Assembly: GCF_000306945.1 (NCBI RefSeq)
Contig: NC_018518.1
Span: forward strand, 62,001 to 126,000
Source of the DNA: Bordetella pertussis 18323
Lineage (GTDB): Bacteria; Pseudomonadota; Gammaproteobacteria; Burkholderiales; Burkholderiaceae_B
Direction: 5' to 3'
DNA length: 64,000 bases
In this document: piece after piece, positions 1 to 8,363 of the stretch
Layout of the letters: each line of letters begins with the position of its first letter
Position numbering within the stretch: the first letter of the stretch is position 1
The notes under the pieces: model-generated
Databases searched by the model: none
Told to the model about the DNA's origin: nothing
What the model saw: only the letters and a program-made list of their open reading frames with translations
Made by a program: the position numbers and the translations under genes

Positions 1-616
1 GGTCTGTCGCACCTGGCCGACCTGGAGCCGGCCGAGCCGGTGGTGCGCTACGAGCATCAGGCCCCCGGCGATCTGCTGCACATCGACATCAAGAAGCTGG
101 GACGTATCCAGCGCCCTGGCCACCGGGTCACGGGCAACCGACGCGATACCGTTGAGGGGGCCGGCTGGGACTTCGTCTTCGTGGCCATCGATGACCACGC
201 CCGCGTGGCCTTCACCGACATCCACCCCGACGAGCGCTTCCCCAGCGCCGTCCAGTTCCTCAAGGACGCAGTGGCCTACTACCAGCGCCTGGGCGTGACC
301 ATCCAGCGCTTGCTCACCGACAATGGCTCGGCCTTTCGCAGCCGCGCCTTCGCCGCGCTGTGCCATGAGCTGGGCATCAAGCACCGCTTTACCCGACCTT
401 ACCGCCCACAGACCAATGGCAAGGCCGAACGCTTCATCCAGTCGGCCTTGCGTGAGTGGGCTTACGCTCACACCTACCAGAACTCCCAACACCGAGCCGA
501 TGCCATGAAATCCTGGCTACACCACTACAACTGGCATCGACCCCACCAAGGCATCGGGCGCGCTGTACCCATCTCCAGACTCAACCTGGACGAATACAAC
601 CTATTGACAGTTCACA
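1..616 (+). mobile_element. IS481 copy A, right part (cut by window start)
   Basis: Same sequence as the right-hand 616 bases of the complete 1043-bp IS481 copies in this window. It ends in the right terminal repeat, which contains TTGACA and finishes in GTTCACA. The flanking target hexamer at 617-622 is GCTAGC. It is followed directly by the IS1002-like element, so the two elements share a single CTAG. The left end lies outside the window, so the target duplication cannot be tested. Confidence 0.95.
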
Positions 617-621
617 GCTAG
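1..621 (+). CDS. IS481 transposase, C-terminal part (residues 111-316)
   Basis: DDE transposase of the IS481 family (integrase core, rve-type). The part visible begins at residue 111 of the 316-residue protein and keeps all three expected catalytic acids, D139, D217 and E253 in full-length numbering; the 35-residue spacing between the last two is typical of the family. The helix-turn-helix N-terminus is outside the window. The last codon (AGC) and the TAG stop at 619-621 extend past the end of the IS into the target CTAG. Confidence 0.93.
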   Translation, partial: GLSHLADLEPAEPVVRYEHQAPGDLLHIDIKKLGRIQRPGHRVTGNRRDTVEGAGWDFVFVAIDDHARVAFTDIHPDERFPSAVQFLKDAVAYYQRLGVTIQRLLTDNGSAFRSRAFAALCHELGIKHRFTRPYRPQTNGKAERFIQSALREWAYAHTYQNSQHRADAMKSWLHHYNWHRPHQGIGRAVPISRLNLDEYNLLTVHS

Positions 622-1568
622 CTGTCGATTCTCAATAGGTTATTCACATCTGGGATACGCGTGATGGGTGGCTGATGTCCGAGAGCGGAGTGTGGCCGAT
701 ACCAGTTGTAGCGGTCAATGAAGGGCTGCAAGGCAGCCTGTCGTTCGGCTGAGCTCGTGTAGGGCCTGGCGTATGCCCACTCCCGTAAGCAGGTCTGCAC
801 GAGGCGCTCGGCCTTGCCGTTGGTCTTGGGGGTGTAGGGGCGGGTGCGGATGTGACGGATTCCCAGCTCCACGCACACCGCCCGAAAGGTCCTGGAGACG
901 TAGCCGCTGCCGTTGTCGGTCATCACGCGGTCGATGCGCACGCCCAGACTGGCGTAGTAGGCGGTGGCTTGGCGCAGGAACTCAGCGCACTGATCGCCGC
1001 CTTCATCGTCGAGGATGCGAGCAAAGGACACGCGCGAGAAGTCATCGATGGCCAGGTGCACAGCGTCCCAGCCAATGCCGCGGTTGCGGTTCTGGGCCCG
1101 ATCGCCGGTGATGCGATGGCCCACGCCCCGGATGCGGCCCAGCCGCTTGGTGTCGATGTGCAGCAGCTCGCCTGGGCTGGCGCGTTCATAGCGGCGCACC
1201 GGCGCCGGCGGCTCCAACGAGGCGAGTCGACTCAGGCCGATGCGTTCCATATACCGCGCCACGGTGGCCAGGCTGCGGCCGGCTTCACGCGCGATGCGCC
1301 ACAGCGGCAGACGCTGGCGGCGCTGCTGGGCGAAGTGCTCAACCTGCTCGGGCGCACAGGCCTTCGGGCTGCGGTGCGGGCGAGAACTGCGGTCAAGCAG
1401 GCCGTCCAGACCTTCGCTTCGGAAGCGGGCAAGCCACTTGTAACCGGTGCGCAGGCTCACCCCTGCCGCCTGGCTGGCCTGCCTCATCGTCCAGTTCTGT
1501 TGCATCACCCTGTTAACAAGAAGGGCTCGACCTAGGCGGGTCAATCGCGCATGCTTATGGTTGTTCAT
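618..1568 (-). CDS. IS1002-like transposase
   Basis: IS481-family DDE transposase of 316 residues beginning MNNHKHARLTRLG, closely parallel to MNTHKHARLTFLR of IS481, which fixes the start at ATG 1568 rather than at upstream codons. An N-terminal helix-turn-helix region (SLRTGYKWLARF) is followed by an integrase core with DTKRLG, MTDNGSGY and TNGKAERLVQ motifs carrying the catalytic acids. As in IS481, the TAG stop (620-618) lies in the target CTAG beyond the end of the element. Confidence 0.9.
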   Translation of the reverse strand: MNNHKHARLTRLGRALLVNRVMQQNWTMRQASQAAGVSLRTGYKWLARFRSEGLDGLLDRSSRPHRSPKACAPEQVEHFAQQRRQRLPLWRIAREAGRSLATVARYMERIGLSRLASLEPPAPVRRYERASPGELLHIDTKRLGRIRGVGHRITGDRAQNRNRGIGWDAVHLAIDDFSRVSFARILDDEGGDQCAEFLRQATAYYASLGVRIDRVMTDNGSGYVSRTFRAVCVELGIRHIRTRPYTPKTNGKAERLVQTCLREWAYARPYTSSAERQAALQPFIDRYNWYRPHSALGHQPPITRIPDVNNLLRIDS

Positions 1569-1653
1569 CCAGTGTCCTGCCCTGAGTTGCGATGGCGTGG
1601 TAACCACAGCATCCCAGGTCCGGCCTGGATGAACAACCTATTGAGACATCACA
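623..1653 (-). mobile_element. IS1002-like insertion sequence
   Basis: A 1031-bp element on the minus strand with ends related to IS481 (the ends share the core CAATAGGTT). It encodes one transposase similar to but clearly distinct from that of IS481. The lower flank is GCTAGC (617-622, shared with IS481 copy A) and the upper flank is CCTAGC (1654-1659). The hexamers differ in the first base, so this is not a simple insertion with an undisturbed 6-bp duplication. I name it IS1002 from knowledge that B. pertussis carries a few IS1002 copies related to IS481; a sequence comparison would settle it. Confidence 0.75.
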
Positions 1654-1668
1654 CCTAGCGCCGTTGCG

Positions 1669-2631
1669 TCAGAGCAGCCCGCGGATCCCGGCGATGCCGT
1701 GCGCGCCGTGCAGGCGCGCCTCGGCCAGGGTGGCGGGCGACTGGCCGCCCAGCGCGTAGACCGGCATGCCGGCGTCGCGGATGCCGGCCGCGAAGCCGGG
1801 CCAGCCCAGCGGCGCCTGCTCCGGGTGGCTGGCGGTGGCGAGCACCGGGCCCAGCACCGCGAAATCCGCGCCCAGGTCGCGTGCATGCACGATCTCGGCA
1901 TGGCCGTGGGCCGAGACGCCCACCAGCGCGCCCTCGGGCAGCGCCGGACGCTGCTTGAGCGCCTGCGCGTCGCGCGCTGTCAGATGTACGCCGTCGGCTT
2001 CGCGCCACCAGGCCTGCGGATGGCGGCTGCTGACCAACAGGCGCGCGCCGGCGGCGCGGCATTGCGCCAGGATGGCCTGCATGGCGTCGCGCAGCGAAGC
2101 GGCGTCGGCGCCGCCGGGCCAGTCGGGCTCGCGCAGCAGCACCAGTTTCAGGCCCCCGTCCAGGGCTTGCCGCAGCCGCGCGGTGAAATCGGCCAGTGCG
2201 GCGGGCGCGCCGATGGCGCTGATGGCGTAGGCGGTGGGCAGCTGCAGCCAGCGCAGCGGCGGCAGGGCCGCCGGCAGCAGGTCGCCGACCTCGTGCGCGC
2301 GCGCCGGGTCGACCCATTCCAGGCGCTGGTTTTCCAGCCCGCGGGGTTCGCCTTCCCAGCCGGTGACGTGGCAGAACGCCAGCCGCACGGTGGTGTGCGG
2401 GTAGACGTGCACATAGGTCACCCAGGGGTGCGCCTCGGTCACGCGGATGCCCAGCTCTTCATGCAGTTCGCGCGCCAGGGCCTGCAGCACGGTTTCGCCC
2501 GGCTCCAGCTTGCCGCCGGGCAGCTCCCACCAGCCGGCCCAGGGCTTGCCCTCGGGGCGCTGCCCCAGCAGCAGCTGGCCATCCGGGCGCAGGATCAGGC
2601 CCGCGGCGACATCGACGATTTTTTCAGACAT
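1669..2631 (-). CDS. Nudix hydrolase with C-terminal ThiE-like domain
   Basis: A 320-residue two-domain protein. Residues 1-130 are a MutT-type Nudix domain with a complete Nudix box at residues 40-62 (G40, E46, R54, E55, E58, E59, G61). Such enzymes hydrolyse (d)NTPs, typically oxidised ones such as 8-oxo-dGTP. Residues ~135-320 resemble thiamine phosphate synthase (TIM-barrel; LREPDW, DGVHLT, GPVLAT motifs), a fusion known in proteobacterial MutT-like proteins in which the second domain's role is unclear. The start overlaps the end of the upstream ATPase gene by 8 bases, so the two are translationally coupled. The IS1002-like element sits 9 bases past the stop without damaging the gene. Confidence 0.85.
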   Translation of the reverse strand: MSEKIVDVAAGLILRPDGQLLLGQRPEGKPWAGWWELPGGKLEPGETVLQALARELHEELGIRVTEAHPWVTYVHVYPHTTVRLAFCHVTGWEGEPRGLENQRLEWVDPARAHEVGDLLPAALPPLRWLQLPTAYAISAIGAPAALADFTARLRQALDGGLKLVLLREPDWPGGADAASLRDAMQAILAQCRAAGARLLVSSRHPQAWWREADGVHLTARDAQALKQRPALPEGALVGVSAHGHAEIVHARDLGADFAVLGPVLATASHPEQAPLGWPGFAAGIRDAGMPVYALGGQSPATLAEARLHGAHGIAGIRGLL

Positions 2632-3490
2632 GGCGGGCGGCCCAGTCGCGTGCGAATTGATAGGCGACCCGGCCCGAGCGCGAGCCGCGTTCGAGCGTCC
2701 ACTGCAGGGCCTCGGTGCGCGAGGCCTCGATCTGGTCGGCCGGGCAGTTCAGCTCGCGCAGCCAGTGGTAGACGATGTCCAGGTAGTCGTCCTGCTTGAA
2801 CGGGTAGAACGACAGCCACAGGCCGAAGCGCTCGGACAGCGAGATCTTTTCCTCGACGGTTTCGCCGGGGTGGATCTCGCCGTCGGGCTGGTGCTTGGCG
2901 GCCAGGTTCTCGCTCATGTATTCGGGCATCAAGTGGCGGCGGTTCGAGGTGGCGTAGATCAGCACGTTGTCGCCCGAGGCCGCGACCGAGCCGTCGAGCA
3001 CGGATTTCAGCGCTTTGTAGCCGGCCTCGCCTTCCTCGAACGACAGGTCGTCGCAGAACACGATGTAGCGCTCGGGCCGCGCCGCCACGAGCTCGACGAT
3101 GTCGGCCAGGTCGCCCAGGTCGGACTTGTCCACTTCGATCAGGCGCAGGCCCCGGTCGCCGTAGGCGGCCAGCATGGCCTTGACCAGCGAGCTCTTGCCG
3201 GTGCCGCGCGCGCCGGTCATCAGCACATTGTTGGCCGGCTTGGATTCGAGGAACTGGCGCGTGTTGCGGTCGATGATGTCTTTCTGGCGCTCGATGTGCT
3301 GCAGATCGTCCAGCTCGATGCGCGCCACGTGGCGCACGGCGTCCAGCCAGCCGCGCGAACCGCGCTTGCGCCAGCGGTAGGCGTGGGCGGACCAGTCGAT
3401 GTCGGGCGGCGCCGGCGGCAGCCAGGCTTCCAGTTGCGCCAGCACGCGCTCGGCGCGGGCGAGGAGGGGGGTGAGGTCTGTTGCGGTCAC
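2624..3490 (-). CDS. DUF815-family ATP-binding protein
   Basis: A 288-residue P-loop ATPase of the DUF815 family (AAA-like). Walker A is GARGTGKS at residues 93-100; a Walker B-like acidic pair follows hydrophobic residues at D147-D148 (IVFCDD), and an ATSNRRHL sensor-1-like motif lies near residue 185. The biochemical role of the family is unknown; it is a cytoplasmic protein commonly found beside argJ and a MutT gene in proteobacteria, as here. Its end overlaps the Nudix gene start. The 199 bases between it and argJ are GC-rich with no supported gene. Confidence 0.85.
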   Translation of the reverse strand: MTATDLTPLLARAERVLAQLEAWLPPAPPDIDWSAHAYRWRKRGSRGWLDAVRHVARIELDDLQHIERQKDIIDRNTRQFLESKPANNVLMTGARGTGKSSLVKAMLAAYGDRGLRLIEVDKSDLGDLADIVELVAARPERYIVFCDDLSFEEGEAGYKALKSVLDGSVAASGDNVLIYATSNRRHLMPEYMSENLAAKHQPDGEIHPGETVEEKISLSERFGLWLSFYPFKQDDYLDIVYHWLRELNCPADQIEASRTEALQWTLERGSRSGRVAYQFARDWAARHV

Positions 3491-3689
3491 TGCGGTTCCT
3501 TGGCGGCGGCGCCCGGCGGGACGCCGCGTTTACGGTTGCTCGATGACGCCGGCGCCGCGCCGCGGGATAGGGCGCGGTGGGCCGGCAGGCGCGCGGACGG
3601 GGATGGCGCCGCGCGCTGCAGACGGGGCTTGCGGGCGCGCGGCGGCCGGGCGGCGTGCGCCGCGGCCATGCGCGCCGGGGTGTTCCGGT

Positions 3690-4916
3690 TCAGGAACGGT
3701 AATCGGCGTTGATGGTGACATACTCGTGCGAGAAGTCGCAGGTATAGACCGTGTCGGCCACCTGGCCGCGGCCCAGCGCGATGCGCACCAGGATCTCGGC
3801 CTGCTTCATGACGCGCTGGCCGTCGGCTTCCTGGTAGTCGGGGTTGCGGCCGCCGTCGACGGCCACCAGCACGTCGCCCAGCCACAGGCGCAGGCGCGAG
3901 ACGTCCAGGTCGTCGATGCCGGCATAGCCGATCGCCGCCAGGATGCGGCCCAGGTTGGGGTCGGAGGCGAAGAAGGCGGTCTTGACCAGCGGCGAGTGCG
4001 CGACCGCGTAGGCCACCTTGAGGGCCTCTTCGGTATTGCCGGCTTCCTCGACGCGGATGGTCATGAACTTGGTGGCGCCCTCGGCGTCGCGCACGATCTT
4101 CTGCGCCAGGTCGGTGGCGGCGGCGGCCAGCGCATCGCGCAGGGCCGCATAGGCCGCGTCGCCGGCGCTGTCGACCGTCACGCCGGCCTGGCCGGTGGCG
4201 ATCAGGATGAACGAGTCGTTGGTCGAGGTGTCGCCGTCGACCGTGATGCGGTTGAACGAGACGTCGGCCAGCTCGATGGCCAGCTGGCGCAGCAGCGGCT
4301 GGGCGATGCCGGCGTCGGTGGCCAGAAAGCCCAGCATGGTGGCCATGTTGGGCCGGATCATGCCGGCGCCCTTGCTGATGCCGGTGATGGTGACGGTCTT
4401 GCCGCCGATGTTCACGCGGCGCGAATGGATCTTCGGCAGCGTATCGGTGGTCATGATGCCGTGGGCCGCGCCGTACCAGCCGTCGGCCCGCAGGTCCGCC
4501 ACCGCGGCCGGCAGGCCGGCGGTCAGGCGGTCCATCGGCAGCGGCTCGAGGATCACGCCGGTGGAAAACGGCAGGATCTGTTCGGCGGGGACGTCCAGCA
4601 GCTTGCCCAGCGCCGCGCAGGTGTCCTGGGCGTTCTTCAGGCCGGGCGCGCCGGTGCCGGCGTTGGCGTTGCCGGTGTTGACGACCAGGGCGCGGATCGG
4701 GCCGCCCTGGGCCAGGTGCGCTTCGCACACCTGCACCGGCGCGGCGCGGAAGCGGTTGCGCGTGAACACGCCGGCCACCGCGCTGCCCGGCGCCAGGCGG
4801 AACACCGTGAGGTCGCGCCGGCCGGCCTTGCGGATGCCGGCTTCGGCCACGCCGATTTCGACACCGGCGACGGGAAGGATTTCGGATTCGGAGGGAATCT
4901 GCAGATTAACGGCCAT
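3690..4916 (-). CDS. argJ: Glutamate N-acetyltransferase / amino-acid acetyltransferase ArgJ
   Basis: Bifunctional ornithine acetyltransferase of arginine biosynthesis: it recycles the acetyl group from N-acetylornithine to glutamate and may also make N-acetylglutamate from acetyl-CoA. The 408 residues match the family length. The self-cleavage motif [14 protein letters not shown] is present; T193 is the expected nucleophile that becomes the N-terminus of the beta chain. The oxyanion-hole region (FSTGVI, residues 117-122) is also present. Start ATG at 4916. The upstream 72 bases end at IS481 copy B, so whatever gene preceded argJ has been separated from it. Confidence 0.95.
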   Translation of the reverse strand: MAVNLQIPSESEILPVAGVEIGVAEAGIRKAGRRDLTVFRLAPGSAVAGVFTRNRFRAAPVQVCEAHLAQGGPIRALVVNTGNANAGTGAPGLKNAQDTCAALGKLLDVPAEQILPFSTGVILEPLPMDRLTAGLPAAVADLRADGWYGAAHGIMTTDTLPKIHSRRVNIGGKTVTITGISKGAGMIRPNMATMLGFLATDAGIAQPLLRQLAIELADVSFNRITVDGDTSTNDSFILIATGQAGVTVDSAGDAAYAALRDALAAAATDLAQKIVRDAEGATKFMTIRVEEAGNTEEALKVAYAVAHSPLVKTAFFASDPNLGRILAAIGYAGIDDLDVSRLRLWLGDVLVAVDGGRNPDYQEADGQRVMKQAEILVRIALGRGQVADTVYTCDFSHEYVTINADYRS

Positions 4917-4988
4917 GACTTCGTCTCATAGGGCAGGGCGGCGCCTTGGGCGGCGTCTGAAGCTGGCTATTATCCCACTACTGCTAGG

Positions 4989-6031
4989 TGTGAAGATTCA
5001 ATAGGTTGTATGCATGGTTCATCCGAACCGGATTTGAGAAACTGGAAATCGCCACCCCCCCAGTTCACTCAAGGAGCCCGGCCGGATGAACACCCATAAG
5101 CATGCCCGATTGACCTTCCTACGTCGACTCGAAATGGTCCAGCAATTGATCGCCCATCAAGTTTGTGTGCCTGAAGCGGCCCGCGCCTATGGGGTCACCG
5201 CGCCGACTGTGCGCAAATGGCTGGGCCGCTTCCTGGCTCAGGGCCAGACGGGCTTGGCCGATGCGTCCTCGCGCCCGACGGTCTCGCCCCGAGCGATTGC
5301 GCCGGCCAAGGCGCTGGCTATCGTGGAGCTGCGCCGCAAGCGGCTGACCCAAGCGCGCATCGCCCAGGCGCTGGGCGTGTCAGCCAGCACCGTCAGCCGC
5401 GTCCTGGCCCGCGCCGGTCTGTCGCACCTGGCCGACCTGGAGCCGGCCGAGCCGGTGGTGCGCTACGAGCATCAGGCCCCCGGCGATCTGCTGCACATCG
5501 ACATCAAGAAGCTGGGACGTATCCAGCGCCCTGGCCACCGGGTCACGGGCAACCGACGCGATACCGTTGAGGGGGCCGGCTGGGACTTCGTCTTCGTGGC
5601 CATCGATGACCACGCCCGCGTGGCCTTCACCGACATCCACCCCGACGAGCGCTTCCCCAGCGCCGTCCAGTTCCTCAAGGACGCAGTGGCCTACTACCAG
5701 CGCCTGGGCGTGACCATCCAGCGCTTGCTCACCGACAATGGCTCGGCCTTTCGCAGCCGCGCCTTCGCCGCGCTGTGCCATGAGCTGGGCATCAAGCACC
5801 GCTTTACCCGACCTTACCGCCCACAGACCAATGGCAAGGCCGAACGCTTCATCCAGTCGGCCTTGCGTGAGTGGGCTTACGCTCACACCTACCAGAACTC
5901 CCAACACCGAGCCGATGCCATGAAATCCTGGCTACACCACTACAACTGGCATCGACCCCACCAAGGCATCGGGCGCGCTGTACCCATCTCCAGACTCAAC
6001 CTGGACGAATACAACCTATTGACAGTTCACA
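4989..6031 (+). mobile_element. IS481 copy B (complete, mismatched flanks)
   Basis: Full 1043-bp IS481 with left end TGTGAAGATTC and right end GTTCACA. The left flank is GCTAGG (4983-4988) and the right flank GCTAGC (6032-6037). The last base differs, whereas clean copies in this window carry identical hexamers, so the present neighbours were probably brought together by recombination between IS481 copies. The variant tract before the transposase ribosome-binding site is GCCA followed by seven C. Confidence 0.97.
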
Positions 6032-6036
6032 GCTAG
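5086..6036 (+). CDS. IS481 transposase (copy B)
   Basis: Intact 316-residue DDE transposase. It has an N-terminal HTH (residues ~16-60), a second HTH-like segment (~85-108) and an integrase core with D139, D217 and E253. The start ATG follows an AAGGAG ribosome-binding site. This copy has T55 where most copies have A55. The final Ser codon and TAG stop are completed by the target hexamer. Confidence 0.95.
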   Translation: MNTHKHARLTFLRRLEMVQQLIAHQVCVPEAARAYGVTAPTVRKWLGRFLAQGQTGLADASSRPTVSPRAIAPAKALAIVELRRKRLTQARIAQALGVSASTVSRVLARAGLSHLADLEPAEPVVRYEHQAPGDLLHIDIKKLGRIQRPGHRVTGNRRDTVEGAGWDFVFVAIDDHARVAFTDIHPDERFPSAVQFLKDAVAYYQRLGVTIQRLLTDNGSAFRSRAFAALCHELGIKHRFTRPYRPQTNGKAERFIQSALREWAYAHTYQNSQHRADAMKSWLHHYNWHRPHQGIGRAVPISRLNLDEYNLLTVHS

Positions 6037-7201
6037 CGCGGCGCCTGGCCGCGCGGCAGCCAGTGCCAGAACACGGCGGCGGCGGCCAGGCCCACCCCGC
6101 CCATGGCCGCCACCCCGGCGGCCAGCGACACCAGCGCGGTGATGCCGGACAGCGCCACCGGCCCCAGGCTGCCGCCCAGGTCGGACATCAGGCGCCACAG
6201 GCCCAGGAACTCGGTACGCCCGGACGCAGGCGCCGCGTCGGCGCCCAGCGTCATGACAATGCCCGAGCCAATGCCGTTGCCCATGCCCAGCATCATCGCC
6301 ACGATCACGAAACCGGCCACGCCGCTGGTCAGCGAGGTGCCGATCAGGGCGCAGCCCATCAGCAGCGTCGAGGGCACCGCCACCCACAGCCGCCCGCGCC
6401 GGTCCATCAGCATGCCTGCCGGATAGAACACCGACATGTCGATCGCCGCCACCAGGCCATAAATGAGCGAGGTGGTCGCCGGGTTGACGCCCAGGTGGTC
6501 GGCCCACAGCGGGATCACCACCTGCCGGGACGCGCGCACCGCGCTGACCAGCAGGATGCCCAGCCCCAGCGTCAGGTATACCTGGCGATGCGCGCGCGCC
6601 ACGTCCAGCAGCCGCGGCCGGGCGACGGCCGCCTCGCCGCGGCGCCGCGGCGGCGCCATGTCGGGCGCGAACCACGCAATCAGGCCGGCCCCGGTCATGG
6701 CCACGGCCGCCACCCAGTACGCGCCCTGCAGGCCCATGAAGTGGATCAGCGCCGCGCCGGCGAACGGCCCGGCGAACACGCCGATGCGCATGGTGCCGGC
6801 CAGCGTGGACAGGGCGCGCGCGCGCATGTAGGCGGGCACGGCGTCGATCATGTAGCCCTGCCGCGCCAGCAGGAAGACCGAGGACGCCATGCCGACCATG
6901 AACACGCCGGTCGCCAGCATCCACAGCGTGCCGGCGAAGATGCACAGCAGCAGCGCCACCACGCTGAGCGCCGCTCGCCGTGGCGCGAGGTGAACATCGC
7001 GGCGGGGATGTTGCTGACCAGCGAACCGATGCCGACCAGGCCCACGATCAGGCCCGAGGTAGCCAGCGATGCGCCCAGTTCCCGTGCGGTAAGCGCCACC
7101 ACGGGCAGGATGGCGCCATTGCTCACGCCATAGAGGATGGAGGGGCCGAAGGCGGGAACGGCAATGTCTTTGAGGCTGAACGAAGCGTCGTGGTCGGACA
7201 C
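6033..7201 (-). pseudogene. MFS transporter, frameshifted
   Basis: Two overlapping minus-strand frames make one major facilitator superfamily protein of about 390 residues. The N-terminus (GTG start at 7201, first two membrane segments, ending [11 protein letters not shown]) is in one frame. The rest ([12 protein letters not shown] onward, ~10 membrane segments) continues in another. The switch is near 6969-6973, where inserting one base into the run reading GAGCGGCGCTC restores the frame, so a single-base deletion is inferred. The TAG stop at 6035-6033 lies in the chromosomal CTAG next to IS481 copy B, so the 3' end is probably native. Substrate unknown; efflux is typical of this family. Confidence 0.8.
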
Positions 7202-7274
7202 GATGGGAACAGGAAGTGGGGGCCGACCTGTATTCTAGGACCTGTCCCGCATGGGGACCGACATTCGCGGCAGC

Positions 7275-7304
7275 GTGTGCCTGTCCCCACTGGGACAGGC
7301 ACAC
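7275..7304. repeat. Dispersed palindromic repeat, unit 1
   Basis: Perfect 13-bp arms GTGTGCCTGTCCC / GGGACAGGCACAC around a 4-base loop, in the 249-bp gap between the MFS gene and glyQ. A related half-unit (CCTGTCCCGCATGGGGACC) lies at 7241-7259. The same core recurs at 13707-13740 and 60380-60405. There is no T-run, so it is not a standard terminator. Confidence 0.85.
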
Positions 7305-7450
7305 CGTCGTGCGACACGGCGAACGGCGGCCGCTCCGCGGACGGCCAAAAAGGGACGTGTCCGCCGTCTGCGCCAAGGCCAGTTAAAATGGCGGGTTTTC
7401 CACGCTGCCGGCTGGCGCGCGGCCTGCCGCGCCCCGACTTCCTTACCCCT

Positions 7451-8362
7451 ATGCTCACCTTCCAGCAAATCATCCTCACGCTCCAGGACTATTGGGACAA
7501 ACAAGGCTGCGCCCTGCTGCAGCCGTACGACATGGAAGTCGGCGCTGGCACCTCGCACACGGCCACCTTCCTGCGCGCCATCGGCCCCGAGCCGTGGCGC
7601 GCCGCCTACGTGCAGCCTTCGCGCCGCCCCAAGGACGGCCGCTACGGCGAAAACCCGAACCGCCTGCAGCACTACTACCAGTACCAGGTCGTGCTCAAGC
7701 CCGCGCCGCCCGAAATCCTCGACCTCTACATCGGCTCGCTCAAGGCGCTGGGCATCGACCCCACGCAACACGACATCCGCTTCGTGGAGGACGACTGGGA
7801 AAACCCCACGCTGGGCGCCTGGGGCCTGGGCTGGGAAGTCTGGCTCAACGGCATGGAAGTCACCCAGTTCACCTACTTCCAGCAAGTCGGCGGCCTGGAC
7901 TGCACGCCCACGACCGGCGAGATCACCTACGGCCTGGAACGCCTGGCGATGTACCTGCAGGACGTCGAAAGCGTCTACGACCTGGTCTGGACCGAAGGCG
8001 CCAACGGCAACCGCGTCTACTACCGCGACGTGTTCCACCAGAACGAGGTCGAGCAATCGACCTACAACTTCGAGCACGCGTCGGCCGACATGCTGTTTGC
8101 GCACTTCAACGATTACGAAGCCGAGGCCAAGCGCCTGATGGACGTGCCGCTGGCCCTGCCGGCCTACGAGGCGGCGCTGAAGGCTGCCCACACTTTCAAC
8201 ATGCTGGATGCGCGCGGCGCGATCAGCGTGACCGAGCGCGCCGCCTACATCGGCCGCATCCGCAACCTGTCGCGCGCCGTCGCGCAGGCCTACTACGACT
8301 CCCGCGAACGACTGGGCTTCCCCATGCTTGCCGGCCGCAAGGCCGCCGGGGAGGCAGCCTGA
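7451..8362 (+). CDS. glyQ: Glycyl-tRNA synthetase alpha subunit
   Basis: 303-residue alpha chain of the bacterial alpha2beta2 glycyl-tRNA synthetase, a class II enzyme that charges tRNA-Gly in the cytoplasm. The N-terminus [20 protein letters not shown] is the family hallmark, and [19 protein letters not shown] with [21 protein letters not shown] forms the ATP/glycine site. ATG 7451 is chosen by this conserved N-terminus although no clear ribosome-binding site precedes it. glyS starts 1 base after the stop, so the two form an operon that continues through gmhB and plsC. Confidence 0.97.
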   Translation: MLTFQQIILTLQDYWDKQGCALLQPYDMEVGAGTSHTATFLRAIGPEPWRAAYVQPSRRPKDGRYGENPNRLQHYYQYQVVLKPAPPEILDLYIGSLKALGIDPTQHDIRFVEDDWENPTLGAWGLGWEVWLNGMEVTQFTYFQQVGGLDCTPTTGEITYGLERLAMYLQDVESVYDLVWTEGANGNRVYYRDVFHQNEVEQSTYNFEHASADMLFAHFNDYEAEAKRLMDVPLALPAYEAALKAAHTFNMLDARGAISVTERAAYIGRIRNLSRAVAQAYYDSRERLGFPMLAGRKAAGEAA

Positions 8363-8363
8363 C

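Noticed and set aside
3491..3689. Possible small gene between argJ and the DUF815 gene
   Set aside because: The open frames are Arg/Ala/Pro-rich with no ribosome-binding site; likely just GC-rich spacer.
5086..6036. Small open frames repeated in every IS481 copy on both strands (60-175 codons)
   Set aside because: They recur only because the IS is repeated; they are alternative frames of the transposase gene without their own ribosome-binding sites.
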